A stretch of DNA of 11,448 nucleotides from JASGDB01 sp049841315 (GCA_049841315.1 JASGDB010000022.1:1-11448); one strand, 5' to 3'; numbered from the stretch's first letter, positions 1-7,734 are shown. Notes: generated from the letters alone by a model not told the origin. Numbers and translations: made by a program.

Positions 1-110
1 AATTTTCAGGGATTTTTCTTTTTCCCGTCCCTAAAGGGTGGAGAAATCCCTGAAAATTTCATCAAAATTATACCCTTTAGGGTTAGGGAAATTAATTTTG
101 ATGAAATTTA
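1..110. repeat. Two overlapping long inverted repeats (nested palindromes) downstream of recQ
   Basis: Two long hairpins can be read here. In the first, bases 1-15 pair perfectly with 44-58, extending to 18 pairs (1-18 with 41-58) with one T-G wobble. In the second, bases 54-70 pair perfectly with 93-109 over 17 bp. Each loop holds a short palindrome, CCCTAAAGGG at 29-38 and its exact reverse complement CCCTTTAGGG at 73-82. The arms overlap at 54-58, so the two hairpins cannot form fully at the same time on one strand. The block lies just past the recQ stop codon and may end that transcript or a plus-strand one, but no clear T-run follows a stem. It could also be a dispersed intergenic repeat or a small non-autonomous element. 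The left border is cut by the window. Confidence 0.75.
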
Positions 111-130
111 AACAGGCTCTAAACTCTAAT

Positions 131-2032
131 TTATCCAATCACATACGTCCGGAAATCTTTCATCCGGATTTTTCCTGTATCCAAAAGCAGAATCAGATTT
201 TCACGGATTTTTTCCTTTTTATGGAAATTTAATTTAATGAAAAGCTCATCGAGCGTGCAGGGTTTTTGTTGTAAAACCGAAATGATTTCATCCGAAACAG
301 AAAAACCGAAAATTCCGTCATTTTTATTGACGCAAACATTGCATTGTCCGCAGTTTTTCGCATTTTTTTCTCCGAAATAAGAGAGAATCATTTTCATTTT
401 GCAGAACTTGTTTTCCTGAATGTAAAATTTCATTTCTTCCCATTTCTGCAGTTTGTTTTTCTGGATTTGCCGGAAAAGTTTCCAGAATTGTCCATCAAAA
501 GAACGGTCGTTTCTCGGAACGAGGAATTTTATTTTTGCGGATGAGCCATCAATATAGTCTACAAATTTTTTTTTCTGAAGTTCAAGAATTTTTTCTTTTA
601 AAAGTTCGGGGCGGATTCCTGTTTTTGCGGAGAGTTTCAGCTCGCTAAAATGAACTTTGCTCCGGGTGATTCCCTCAATATTCCGCATGAGAATCTCTAC
701 AAAATAAGAATCCTGTTTGGGAAGTGTTTCATAATATTCAAAAGGAAATTTCAGCTCCAGAGTGGAAAGCGACTTGTTTTCATTATAAAAAATGATTTCC
801 TGATTGTGCAGAAAATTGAGGATATTCCTGATTTTCGGAGTGGAAACAGAAGTCAGGTTTTTGATTTTCTGAATATTGAACTGATGCATTTTATCCGAAA
901 GATCCAAATCCGCAATCTGGAAAATGGAATAGAGATAGGTGATGACTTTCAAGAATTCGCTTTTATTGGGAATCTGATTTTTGATGATGTCGTCGAGGTT
1001 TTTCAGCTCTTGCTGATTCCAGAGTAAGATTGCGGTACTGTTTTCGCTGTTTCTTCCTGCTCTCCCGATTTCCTGATAATAATTTTCTACGGAAGCGGGC
1101 GGAGATAGGTGAATGACGAAGCGCACATTGTCCTTGTCTATTCCCATTCCGAATGCATTCGTCGCCACAAGAACAGCGGAATTGCTTGCTATCCAGTTTT
1201 TCTGGCGGATATTTTTTTCTTTGACTGTTAATCCTGCGTGATAGCAATCGGCTTCAATCTGATTACGGCTCAGAAAGGCTGAAAGTTCTTCGGCTTCTCT
1301 TCTGGTTCGGGTATAGATGATTCCTGAAGCCCGGTTGTATCTCAGAAAATTGGCGATATAGGAATATTTGTCGGAAATTTCATCCGTAATGATTTGGATA
1401 TTGTTTCTTTTAAAACTTTCTTTAAACGTTACCGGACTGAAAAGTTCGAGTTTGGTTTCGATTTCCTGAAGAACTTTTGGCGTGGCAGTTGCGGTAAGCG
1501 CAATGCATGGAACATTTTTAAACTGACTTCTGAACGTACGGATATTCTGATAGCTTGGGCGGAAATCCTGCCCCCATTCCGAAATACAGTGGGCTTCATC
1601 AACGGCAATAAAGGAAATTTCAATCGTTTCGATATTGCTAAGAAAAACCGGATTGAGAAGACGTTCTGGCGAAACATATAAGAGTTTTGTCAATCCTTCA
1701 CGGCATCTGGAATATATCATTTCCGCATCGGCATCATCGACTTCTGATGAAATAAAATCGGCTTCCACACCAATATTTCTTAACTGACTAACCTGGTCTT
1801 TCATCAAAGCGAGAAGAGGAGAAATAATCAAAGCTGTTCCTTCGAGCATCAGAGCAGGAAGCTGATAACAGAGCGATTTTCCGCCACCTGTTGGGAACAA
1901 TACCAGCGTATCTTTACCGGAAACGAGAGAATCAATCGCCCGCTCCTGATTGCCACGGAATGCATCAAACCCCCATACGGAATTGAGGATTTCGTATTTC
2001 AGGTTGTTATATCTGTTATCGTTTTGCTCCAT
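131..2032 (-). CDS. recQ: RecQ-family ATP-dependent DNA helicase, no HRDC domain
   Basis: A 633-residue superfamily 2 helicase, a 3'-5' DNA-unwinding enzyme of recombination and repair by family knowledge. Visible motifs are Walker A FPTGGGKS (46-53), DEAH (145-148), the RecQ aromatic-rich loop EWGQDFRPSY (152-161), motif III TATATP (180-185), motif V ATNAFGMGIDK (290-300) and motif VI QEIGRAGR (320-327). A four-cysteine zinc site is present (C544, C561, C564, C567) with the spacing C-x16-C-x2-C-x2-C seen in E. coli RecQ. It lies about 217 residues after motif VI, whereas in E. coli the gap is roughly 50, so a long extra segment with winged-helix-like character (about 340-525) is inserted. 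After the zinc site only about 65 residues remain, probably one winged helix, with no HRDC domain. The ATG start fits a promoter immediately upstream. It is probably a second, divergent RecQ paralogue. Family is certain; cellular role is inferred. Confidence 0.95.
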   Translation of the reverse strand: MEQNDNRYNNLKYEILNSVWGFDAFRGNQERAIDSLVSGKDTLVLFPTGGGKSLCYQLPALMLEGTALIISPLLALMKDQVSQLRNIGVEADFISSEVDDADAEMIYSRCREGLTKLLYVSPERLLNPVFLSNIETIEISFIAVDEAHCISEWGQDFRPSYQNIRTFRSQFKNVPCIALTATATPKVLQEIETKLELFSPVTFKESFKRNNIQIITDEISDKYSYIANFLRYNRASGIIYTRTRREAEELSAFLSRNQIEADCYHAGLTVKEKNIRQKNWIASNSAVLVATNAFGMGIDKDNVRFVIHLSPPASVENYYQEIGRAGRNSENSTAILLWNQQELKNLDDIIKNQIPNKSEFLKVITYLYSIFQIADLDLSDKMHQFNIQKIKNLTSVSTPKIRNILNFLHNQEIIFYNENKSLSTLELKFPFEYYETLPKQDSYFVEILMRNIEGITRSKVHFSELKLSAKTGIRPELLKEKILELQKKKFVDYIDGSSAKIKFLVPRNDRSFDGQFWKLFRQIQKNKLQKWEEMKFYIQENKFCKMKMILSYFGEKNAKNCGQCNVCVNKNDGIFGFSVSDEIISVLQQKPCTLDELFIKLNFHKKEKIRENLILLLDTGKIRMKDFRTYVIG

Positions 2033-2036
2033 CTTG

Positions 2037-2067
2037 TAAAATTAGTGATTGAAAAGGAGAAAACAAA
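2037..2067 (-). promoter_or_regulatory. Bacteroidota-type promoter for recQ
   Basis: Read on the minus strand, TTTG (complement of 2064-2067) is followed after exactly 20 positions' offset, a 19-nt spacer from TTG-end to box, by TAATTTTA (complement of 2037-2044). This matches the TTTG/TAnnTTTG promoter except for the last base of the -7 box. The box ends only four bases before the recQ ATG, so the transcript would be leaderless or nearly so. The -33 box shares bases with the T-run of the upstream terminator. Confidence 0.5.
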
Positions 2068-2095
2068 AAAGCCACGCAAAATTGCGTGACTTTTT
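2065..2095 (-). terminator. Rho-independent terminator after the ompA pair
   Basis: On the minus strand the stem GTCACGCAA / TTGCGTGGC (2082-2090 with 2071-2079, one U-G pair) is flanked by A and T runs that lengthen it to about 14 pairs, and it ends in a run of T. It starts about 22 bp after the stop codon of the downstream OmpA gene. It separates the folK-ompA-ompA group from recQ. The A run on the other side means it could also work in the plus direction. Confidence 0.85.
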
Positions 2096-2117
2096 ATAGT
2101 GATACATTTCTGTATAA

Positions 2118-3593
2118 TTATTTAGCTTCGAAGTAAACTCTTCTGTTTGCTCTGTTTTTCCATTCAGGGCATTTAGTAGCTGGTTCACATTCCGGGTATT
2201 TAAGGTCTTTTTCACCTTTACCGATAGCTTCAAGTTTAGAACCATTTACACCGTTTTGAATCAAATAATTCTTAACGTTGTTTGCTCTTCTTTCAGAAAG
2301 TTTCTGGTTGTATTCGTCAGAAGCTCTTGTATCCGTTGCTCCGATTACTCTGTAAGAACCTTCAGTTTTATTGATGTAGTTTACTGCGTTGTTCAAGATA
2401 GGAGTGTTGGATGGCAAGATTCTGTCGGAATCCAAATCAAACTCAATTCCTTCCATGTCAATAGATGTATCACCTACTGTACCTCCAGGATTAAGATTGT
2501 TTCCTGCCGGAGGACATCCGTCAAGTTCTGCAAGTCCAGGAACAGTTACACACTTATCGTAAAGGTCGATTACTCCGTCAAGGTCAGTATCAAGGGCTAC
2601 ACCGGCACCGTCCACTCTTGCTCCTGCAGGAGTGTTAAGTTCTCTATCCCAATCATCGCAAACTCCGTCGTTGTCTGCATCTCCTTTTTTACATACTTCA
2701 ACGTCCTGGTTTTTGTCAGCCAATACATCAAGTTTGTAATAGATTTCCTGAAGTGGGTCATGCCAGAACAGGTGAGACTGGTGTTTACCTAAATTAAGGG
2801 TAAGACCAAGAGTTGCATTGAAGAAGTTATCAGAAATCTGATCTTCTCTCTTGTTGATAAGGCTGTACTGATCACCGCCTCCATCGAACTCATCGTCTCC
2901 GGAAACTACGTACATCAATCTACCTTCAAGGTCGAGGCTTCTTGAAACTTTATATTTCAAACCGGCACCTGCCTGTCCGAAGAAAGAACCAAGTTTGAAA
3001 GGCTTAACTTCATTCATTAGTGCATGTCCGCCAACTTCATTGCTTTCCTGATAAGCTCTGTACGCTAAAGTACCAATACCTGCATATCCGTGAAGTGCCC
3101 ATCTGAAAGGAGATTTATTATCTACTCTTCTCAAAAGGTTAGAGAAATTGATATCTCCTAATAGGGATATTGCATCATACTGGGTTCTCGCTCCCACTTG
3201 CTGATATCCTCCTTCTGCAGACGGATTGTCTTTTTTCGTGTTGAACCATCCTTGTCTTGTTTCACCTCTGTCATACTGAAGTTTCAGTCCGAAAGCGTGA
3301 GTGATGGCTTTGTCAACACTTAAGTAAGCGGAATAACCGAAAATATTTTTCCCTGCACCGTTACCATTTTTAATTGAAGTAAGGTCTGCAGACTGTACCA
3401 GCGGTACACCGGCACCTACGGAAATAGCCCAGTCATTAAATCTTTTTGACTCCTGTGTGAAAGGAGAAACATTAGCAGATCCTGAAGAAAAAGTATTCGG
3501 ATACCCTTCAGAAGATACTACCACAGAATCCTGTGCACATATAGCAGTAGGTAAAACTAAGGCTAATGCAGCGATTGCTAAATTTAGTTTCAT
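2118..3593 (-). CDS. OmpA-family outer-membrane protein (downstream copy of a tandem pair)
   Basis: A 491-residue outer-membrane protein expected to anchor the outer membrane to peptidoglycan. A signal peptide (1-20) with likely cleavage after AICA is followed by a conserved segment PNTFSSGSA (32-40), a beta-barrel-like region (about 50-272), a calcium-binding thrombospondin type 3-like linker with acidic repeats at 305-316 and 335-348, and a C-terminal OmpA peptidoglycan-binding domain (about 380-491). In that domain D421 and R436 stand 15 residues apart within the TDTR...LSERRA motif, as do the meso-diaminopimelate ligands D271 and R286 of the A. baumannii OmpA. C469 and C475 may form a small disulfide loop. 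Its neighbour at 3636-5117 is a paralogue, 42 bp upstream, and both start codons follow the same ACATAAATT. No own promoter was found, so co-transcription is likely. The substrate or pore role cannot be told from sequence. Confidence 0.93.
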   Translation of the reverse strand: MKLNLAIAALALVLPTAICAQDSVVVSSEGYPNTFSSGSANVSPFTQESKRFNDWAISVGAGVPLVQSADLTSIKNGNGAGKNIFGYSAYLSVDKAITHAFGLKLQYDRGETRQGWFNTKKDNPSAEGGYQQVGARTQYDAISLLGDINFSNLLRRVDNKSPFRWALHGYAGIGTLAYRAYQESNEVGGHALMNEVKPFKLGSFFGQAGAGLKYKVSRSLDLEGRLMYVVSGDDEFDGGGDQYSLINKREDQISDNFFNATLGLTLNLGKHQSHLFWHDPLQEIYYKLDVLADKNQDVEVCKKGDADNDGVCDDWDRELNTPAGARVDGAGVALDTDLDGVIDLYDKCVTVPGLAELDGCPPAGNNLNPGGTVGDTSIDMEGIEFDLDSDRILPSNTPILNNAVNYINKTEGSYRVIGATDTRASDEYNQKLSERRANNVKNYLIQNGVNGSKLEAIGKGEKDLKYPECEPATKCPEWKNRANRRVYFEAK

Positions 3594-3635
3594 AATTTAT
3601 GTATATTTTTTTATTAATAATTAATTGATACCAGA

Positions 3636-5117
3636 TTATTGTGCGATGAAATAAACTCTTCTGTTTGCTTCATTTTTCCATTCAGGGCATTTTGTTGCCG
3701 GATCACATTCAGGATATTTCAAATCGTTTTTCCCGCGTCCTTCCGGAATTAGCATTCCTGATTTCACTCCTTTATCAGTAAGATATTTCACTACCGCAGC
3801 TGCTCTTCTTTGAGAAAGAGAGAGGTTATATGCTGCAGAGCCTCTGGTATCAGTAGCACCCACTACTAAAAACTTACTGTTCTGATCTAATGTTTTGATA
3901 ATATCAGCAGCATTATTCAGTTTGTCATAAGACTGAGTTCTGATTTTGTCGCTGTTGAGTTCAAATTCTATTCCTTCGAAGTTTTTGTTGATTTCTTCAA
4001 TGGTAGTATTTGTATTTGCTACAGGCTTTTCAGGTGTTGTAGGGCAGCCATTGTTTTCAATAGGTCCCGGAACGGTTACACACTTGTCATTAAGATCAAT
4101 TACACCGTCCAAATCCATATCCAATGCTACACCCGCACCGTCTACCCTTGCACCTGCAGGAGTATTAAGTTCTCTGTCCCAATCATCACAAACGCCGTCA
4201 TTATCATTATCTCCTTTTTCACAAACTACCAAATCTTGAGTATCGGCTTCTAATGCAGCTGTTCTGGCGTATGCCTCCTGAAGCGGATCATGCCATGCTA
4301 AGTGGGAAATATGTTTTCCAAGTTTGAATGACAAGCCAAGGTTCACAGTCCACAAATCATCTGTATAAGAATCGTTGATTAGGTTATAGTTGATTGCCGG
4401 AGTCCATGTTTCTCTGATGTCTCCTCCTCCGTCGAATTCTTCGTCTCCGGATTTGATGTACATCGTTCTTAGTTCTACATCAACAAGTTTGGATACTTTG
4501 TACTTTAATCCAACACCTCCCTGATAAAAGAAAGAAGCAATCCCAAATTTTTGTTTTTGGTAAAATGCAGGTCTGTTCGGCTGATCAAGAAGAAGATTTC
4601 CGTCTTTAAGATAAACCTCGTATCCTTGAAGACCTATTCCGGCATAACCATGCAGCGCCCATCTGTATGGAGAATGATTATCAACTCTTCTCATTAAATT
4701 TGAAAAGTTAATATCTCCTATTAAGGAAACCTGGTGGAATTTTGTCCATGCCTCGGCTACTCCGGCCTTAGCGCCTTCGACACCAGGAAGCTGACCTTTC
4801 TGGTTGGTTTTCCCCATCTGATACTGCAGGCTTAAGCCGAATGTGTGGGAAATCTGCTTATCTAAGCTGGCATAAGCATTCCATCCCCAATTAATGTCTC
4901 CTCCGTGGAAAGAAGTCAAATCTGCGAAAGCCATAAAAGCGGCACCGCCTCCCACGGAAACAGACCAGTCCTTAAATCTTCTCGCTTCATTGTCAAATTT
5001 CCGCACATCTGCCGAACCTGATGAAAAGGTATTCGGATATGTGCCATTTGAAGAAACAGTGTCCTGCGCATATAGTGCAATAGGCAGAGACATCATTAGT
5101 AATAAACTTAATTTCAT
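3636..5117 (-). CDS. OmpA-family outer-membrane protein (upstream copy of a tandem pair)
   Basis: A 493-residue paralogue of the next gene, with the same plan: signal peptide cleaved after ALYA (residue 17), the shared YPNTFSSGSA segment (27-36), a barrel-like region (about 48-270), acidic calcium-binding linker repeats at 303-314 and 333-346, and an OmpA C-terminal domain (about 378-493) with D423 and R438 as probable peptidoglycan ligands. Cysteines C299, C310, C346 and C358 in the linker and C471/C477 near the end are matched in the paralogue. The barrel halves differ clearly while about 45 linker residues are nearly identical. The start lies 10 bp after the folK stop with no recognisable TAnnTTTG box between, so it is either co-transcribed with folK or driven from a promoter inside folK that I could not identify. 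Confidence 0.93.
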   Translation of the reverse strand: MKLSLLLMMSLPIALYAQDTVSSNGTYPNTFSSGSADVRKFDNEARRFKDWSVSVGGGAAFMAFADLTSFHGGDINWGWNAYASLDKQISHTFGLSLQYQMGKTNQKGQLPGVEGAKAGVAEAWTKFHQVSLIGDINFSNLMRRVDNHSPYRWALHGYAGIGLQGYEVYLKDGNLLLDQPNRPAFYQKQKFGIASFFYQGGVGLKYKVSKLVDVELRTMYIKSGDEEFDGGGDIRETWTPAINYNLINDSYTDDLWTVNLGLSFKLGKHISHLAWHDPLQEAYARTAALEADTQDLVVCEKGDNDNDGVCDDWDRELNTPAGARVDGAGVALDMDLDGVIDLNDKCVTVPGPIENNGCPTTPEKPVANTNTTIEEINKNFEGIEFELNSDKIRTQSYDKLNNAADIIKTLDQNSKFLVVGATDTRGSAAYNLSLSQRRAAAVVKYLTDKGVKSGMLIPEGRGKNDLKYPECDPATKCPEWKNEANRRVYFIAQ

Positions 5118-5127
5118 AATTTATGTT

Positions 5128-5547
5128 TTATGATTCTATATTTTCAATTAATTTTCTCGAAAATGTTCTCTCATTTATGTGTTTTGAATGCGGAATTTCA
5201 AGATTCCGGCACTTAAAAACAATAGCTGAATATTTTATAATATCAATATCAATGATACGATCCATATAATACCCGGATGCCGATGAATCCTGTGTTCTTC
5301 CCATTTTATGCTCGATTTCCTTTACAGCTTTGAGCAGCTTCACAGGTGAAAGCGCAGTATTTATCAGCAGTGCAAAATTAAGAAAATTATTTAAACTACA
5401 AAATTCTACAGGTTTTGTTTCAATTATTTCGCTTTTTTTTTGCACATTACCCACTTGTGCTTCCAGCATTTCCACGGCTGTTAAAAGATTTTTTTCTCGG
5501 TTGCCGATGTTGGTTCCCAGTAACAAAAGTACCTGTTGTTGCGACAT
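5128..5547 (-). CDS. folK: 2-amino-4-hydroxy-6-hydroxymethyldihydropteridine diphosphokinase (HPPK)
   Basis: A 139-residue cytosolic enzyme that transfers pyrophosphate from ATP to 6-hydroxymethyl-7,8-dihydropterin in folate synthesis. The N-terminal motif LLLGTNIGNREKNL (7-20) opens the fold. DRIIDIDI (96-103) supplies R97 and the magnesium-binding pair D100 and D102, equivalent to R92, D95 and D97 of E. coli HPPK. IPHS (118-121) gives H120 and NERTF gives R127, matching H115 and R121. Length is close to the usual 140-160 residues. The frame can be extended five codons to a TTG at 5562, but I prefer the ATG at 5547, since the enzyme fold begins right after it and the extension has no family counterpart. 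It diverges from sppA with about 20 bp between starts; a weak box TATTTTAG lies just upstream. Confidence 0.93.
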   Translation of the reverse strand: MSQQQVLLLLGTNIGNREKNLLTAVEMLEAQVGNVQKKSEIIETKPVEFCSLNNFLNFALLINTALSPVKLLKAVKEIEHKMGRTQDSSASGYYMDRIIDIDIIKYSAIVFKCRNLEIPHSKHINERTFSRKLIENIES

Positions 5548-5567
5548 ATTGCTAAAATACAATTTTT

Positions 5568-7319
5568 ATGAAAAACTTTTTTAATACGGTTTTAGCTAAT
5601 ATAGTAGCTATTTTTCTGGTTTTGTTCCTGTTTTTTATGATGACAGCCGTTATGCTTGTCTTAAGCTCTCTTGGAGAGAATTCTGCCGTAAAAGTAAAGA
5701 AAAATTCTGTTCTTACTTTAGATTTCCGGACAAATATTATCGACAGCCCGGCTGAAGACCAGGAAGATTTCTTTGCTTTTAATAAAAAAACAAAAAATCT
5801 GCTCGTTTATGATGTGCTTCAGGCAATCAAAAAAGCAAAAACAGATGATAATATTAAAGGTATAAGTATTGAATCCGACCATATCGGAGCAGGACTGACC
5901 CAGCTGGATGATATACGGAATGCTTTGGAAGATTTTAAAAAATCCGGAAAATTCGTGTATGCGTATGGGAATACGGTTTCTCAGGGAAGTTATTATTTAG
6001 GTTCTGCTGCCGACCAGTATTATCTTCATCCGGCAGGAGGAATTGATTTGAAAGGGATGGCTGCCGAAGTTACTTTTTTCAAAGATTTCACAGATAAATA
6101 CGGAATCGGCGTAGATGTTATCCGTCACGGTAAATACAAAGCTGCGGTAGAGCCGTTTCTGAGAAATGATATTTCTGAGGAAAATAAGGAACAGCTTTCT
6201 GTTCTCCTTAATGATATATGGAGTAATACTTCCAGAAAAATCAGTATTTCCAGAAAAATTGATTCTGCTCAGTTTAAAACCGTAGTGGACAGTCTTTACG
6301 GATTTATTCCTGAAATGAGCATTGCCCACAAACTTGCAGATAAACTCATTCAGAAATCGGAATATGACAATATTCTTAAAAACAAACTGAAACTTTCTGA
6401 AAAAGACAAACTGAATAAAATTTCTTTTTCCAAATATGTGAAATCTATGGATGATGCCCGAAGCCGAGGAGAGCAGGTGGCAGTTTTATATGCTTCGGGA
6501 AGTATTAATGACGGTGAAGGGTATGATAATATTTATTCCCGCGATTTCGTGAAATACATTAAAGACCTTGCCGATGATGATAAAGTGAAAGCCGTGGTTT
6601 TCAGAATCAATTCTCCGGGAGGAAGCGCCAATGCTTCGGATGAGATTCTTTTTGAGCTCAGCGAACTGAAGAAGAAAAAACCTCTGATTGTTTCTTTTGG
6701 GGATTATGCAGCTTCGGGAGGTTATTATATTGCAATGGCGGGAGATAAAATTTTCTCTGAACCGAATACGCTTACCGGTTCTATCGGGGTTTTCGGCGTG
6801 ATTCCTAATTATAAAGAACTTGCGAACCGCAACGGAATCCGCACCGATGTCGTGGAAACGAATGTCAATTCCAGTATGTACAGCCCTATGCGCGGTCTGA
6901 ATCCGAATGCTATGGATATGATGTCTAAAAATATTGAGGCAACTTACAAACGATTTGTTCATCATATCACTAAAAACCGCAAAAAGGCCTTTGAGCAGAT
7001 AGACGAAGTAGGCGGCGGAAGAATCTGGAGCGGAACAAGGGCAAAACAGCTCGGGCTTGTAGATGAATTGGGAACATTGCAGGATGCGATTGATTATGCG
7101 GCAAAACAGGCAAAGCTGTCTTCCTATAATGTAAGCTCTTATCCGAAAACCAAAACGCAGTTCGAGATTTTGTTTGAAGACATGAATGAAGATGATATTT
7201 CGGCTAAAATTCTGAAAAACAAATTGGGTGAAGATAAGTTCAAAACTTTTGAAATGCTCACCAATCCGAAAGCAGACCGTTCCGTGATGATGGAACTTCC
7301 GTACAGACTGAGTTTTTAG
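5568..7319 (+). CDS. sppA: Signal peptide peptidase SppA, 67 kDa type
   Basis: A 583-residue membrane-bound serine peptidase of family S49 that degrades signal peptides left after protein secretion. One N-terminal membrane helix (about 7-35) is followed by two S49 domains. The Ser-Lys dyad is visible: K191 in GKYKAAVEPF of the N-terminal domain, equivalent to K209 of E. coli SppA, and S383 in AASGGYYIA of the C-terminal domain, equivalent to S409. SPGGSA (349-354) forms the oxyanion-side loop and TGSIGV (403-408) is also typical. Full length for the long form, so the active site is built across two domains as in E. coli. The gene stands alone on the plus strand, diverging from folK and ending at a strong bidirectional hairpin. 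Its promoter must lie within the folK 5' end; no clear box was seen. Confidence 0.96.
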   Translation: MKNFFNTVLANIVAIFLVLFLFFMMTAVMLVLSSLGENSAVKVKKNSVLTLDFRTNIIDSPAEDQEDFFAFNKKTKNLLVYDVLQAIKKAKTDDNIKGISIESDHIGAGLTQLDDIRNALEDFKKSGKFVYAYGNTVSQGSYYLGSAADQYYLHPAGGIDLKGMAAEVTFFKDFTDKYGIGVDVIRHGKYKAAVEPFLRNDISEENKEQLSVLLNDIWSNTSRKISISRKIDSAQFKTVVDSLYGFIPEMSIAHKLADKLIQKSEYDNILKNKLKLSEKDKLNKISFSKYVKSMDDARSRGEQVAVLYASGSINDGEGYDNIYSRDFVKYIKDLADDDKVKAVVFRINSPGGSANASDEILFELSELKKKKPLIVSFGDYAASGGYYIAMAGDKIFSEPNTLTGSIGVFGVIPNYKELANRNGIRTDVVETNVNSSMYSPMRGLNPNAMDMMSKNIEATYKRFVHHITKNRKKAFEQIDEVGGGRIWSGTRAKQLGLVDELGTLQDAIDYAAKQAKLSSYNVSSYPKTKTQFEILFEDMNEDDISAKILKNKLGEDKFKTFEMLTNPKADRSVMMELPYRLSF

Positions 7320-7343
7320 GGCAGAATCCTATTAAACTATATA

Positions 7344-7379
7344 AAAATCGGCGTTTGAAAAATTTCAAACGCCGATTTT
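7344..7379. terminator. Bidirectional terminator between sppA and the GlsB-like gene
   Basis: A perfect 17-bp inverted repeat (7344-7360 with 7363-7379) with GC-rich core TCGGCG/CGCCGA and A/T ends, so it gives a stem followed by T on either strand. It begins 25 bp after the sppA stop and ends 18 bp from the stop of the convergent gene. A second, outer repeat CAGAAT/ATTCTG (7322-7327 and 7383-7388) could enclose it. Confidence 0.92.
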
Positions 7380-7397
7380 AAATTCTGTTCTTAAAAA

Positions 7398-7652
7398 TTA
7401 CCTTTTGGTTGCGATTCCGTAAATCCAAAGTACAAGCAACGCACCGCCTACGGCAAGCAGCATACTTCTGAAATCGAAACTGTCAGCAGTTCCCCATCCT
7501 AAGAAACTACCAATCCATCCGCCTACGAATGCACCCACAATTCCAAGGATAATTGTCCAAAGCCAGCCCATGTTCTGGTTGCCCGGCATGATAAATTTAG
7601 CGATTGCTCCGGCAACAAGACCGAAAATAATCCAACTCAAAATTCCTAACAT
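7398..7652 (-). CDS. GlsB/YeaQ/YmgE-family small membrane protein
   Basis: An 84-residue hydrophobic protein with three predicted membrane helices (about 4-22, 30-51 and 63-80) and glycine-rich turns such as GLVAGAIAKF and GAFVGGWIGSFLGWG. This is the pattern of the transglycosylase-associated protein family (Pfam Transgly_assoc), small inner-membrane proteins tied to general stress responses in several bacteria; the molecular function is not known. Length and helix order match the family. It is a single-gene unit, with its own -7 box 28 bp upstream and a strong hairpin directly downstream. The family name 'transglycosylase-associated' should not be read as enzymatic activity, since no catalytic residues are present. 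Confidence 0.9.
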   Translation of the reverse strand: MLGILSWIIFGLVAGAIAKFIMPGNQNMGWLWTIILGIVGAFVGGWIGSFLGWGTADSFDFRSMLLAVGGALLVLWIYGIATKR

Positions 7653-7680
7653 AGTTTTAAATTTTAAAAAATTAGCATTT

Positions 7681-7688
7681 CAAAGATA
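7681..7688 (-). promoter_or_regulatory. -7 promoter box for the GlsB-like gene
   Basis: The minus strand reads TATCTTTG here, an exact TAnnTTTG match, 28 bp before the ATG. No clear TTG occurs at the expected -33 spacing. The same -7 sequence occurs before ftsY. Confidence 0.6.
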
Positions 7689-7734
7689 ATCTTTTTTGAA
7701 AAAACTTGTATGAAATTATTACAAAAAGTGAATA

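Noticed and set aside
77..88. Two tandem TTAGGG units resembling a eukaryotic telomere repeat
   Set aside because: Only two units, and they are explained by the loop palindrome of the second hairpin and its neighbour; all surrounding genes are bacterial.
2256..2792. Open frame of 178 codons on the plus strand inside the OmpA gene
   Set aside because: It is antisense to a clearly real OmpA gene, is cysteine- and serine-rich from complementary codons, and has no recognisable domain or promoter.
5128..5562. TTG at 5562 as the folK start
   Set aside because: It would add five residues with no family counterpart and overlap the likely promoter; the ATG at 5547 leads straight into the conserved fold.
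6486..6965. Open frame of 159 codons on the minus strand inside sppA
   Set aside because: Antisense to the conserved S49 catalytic domain; composition is that of a shadow frame.
7692..7704. T-run/A-run inverted repeat downstream of ftsY as a terminator
   Set aside because: It is only A-T pairs with a one-base loop and no GC core, so it cannot form a stable stem. I found no clear terminator for ftsY.
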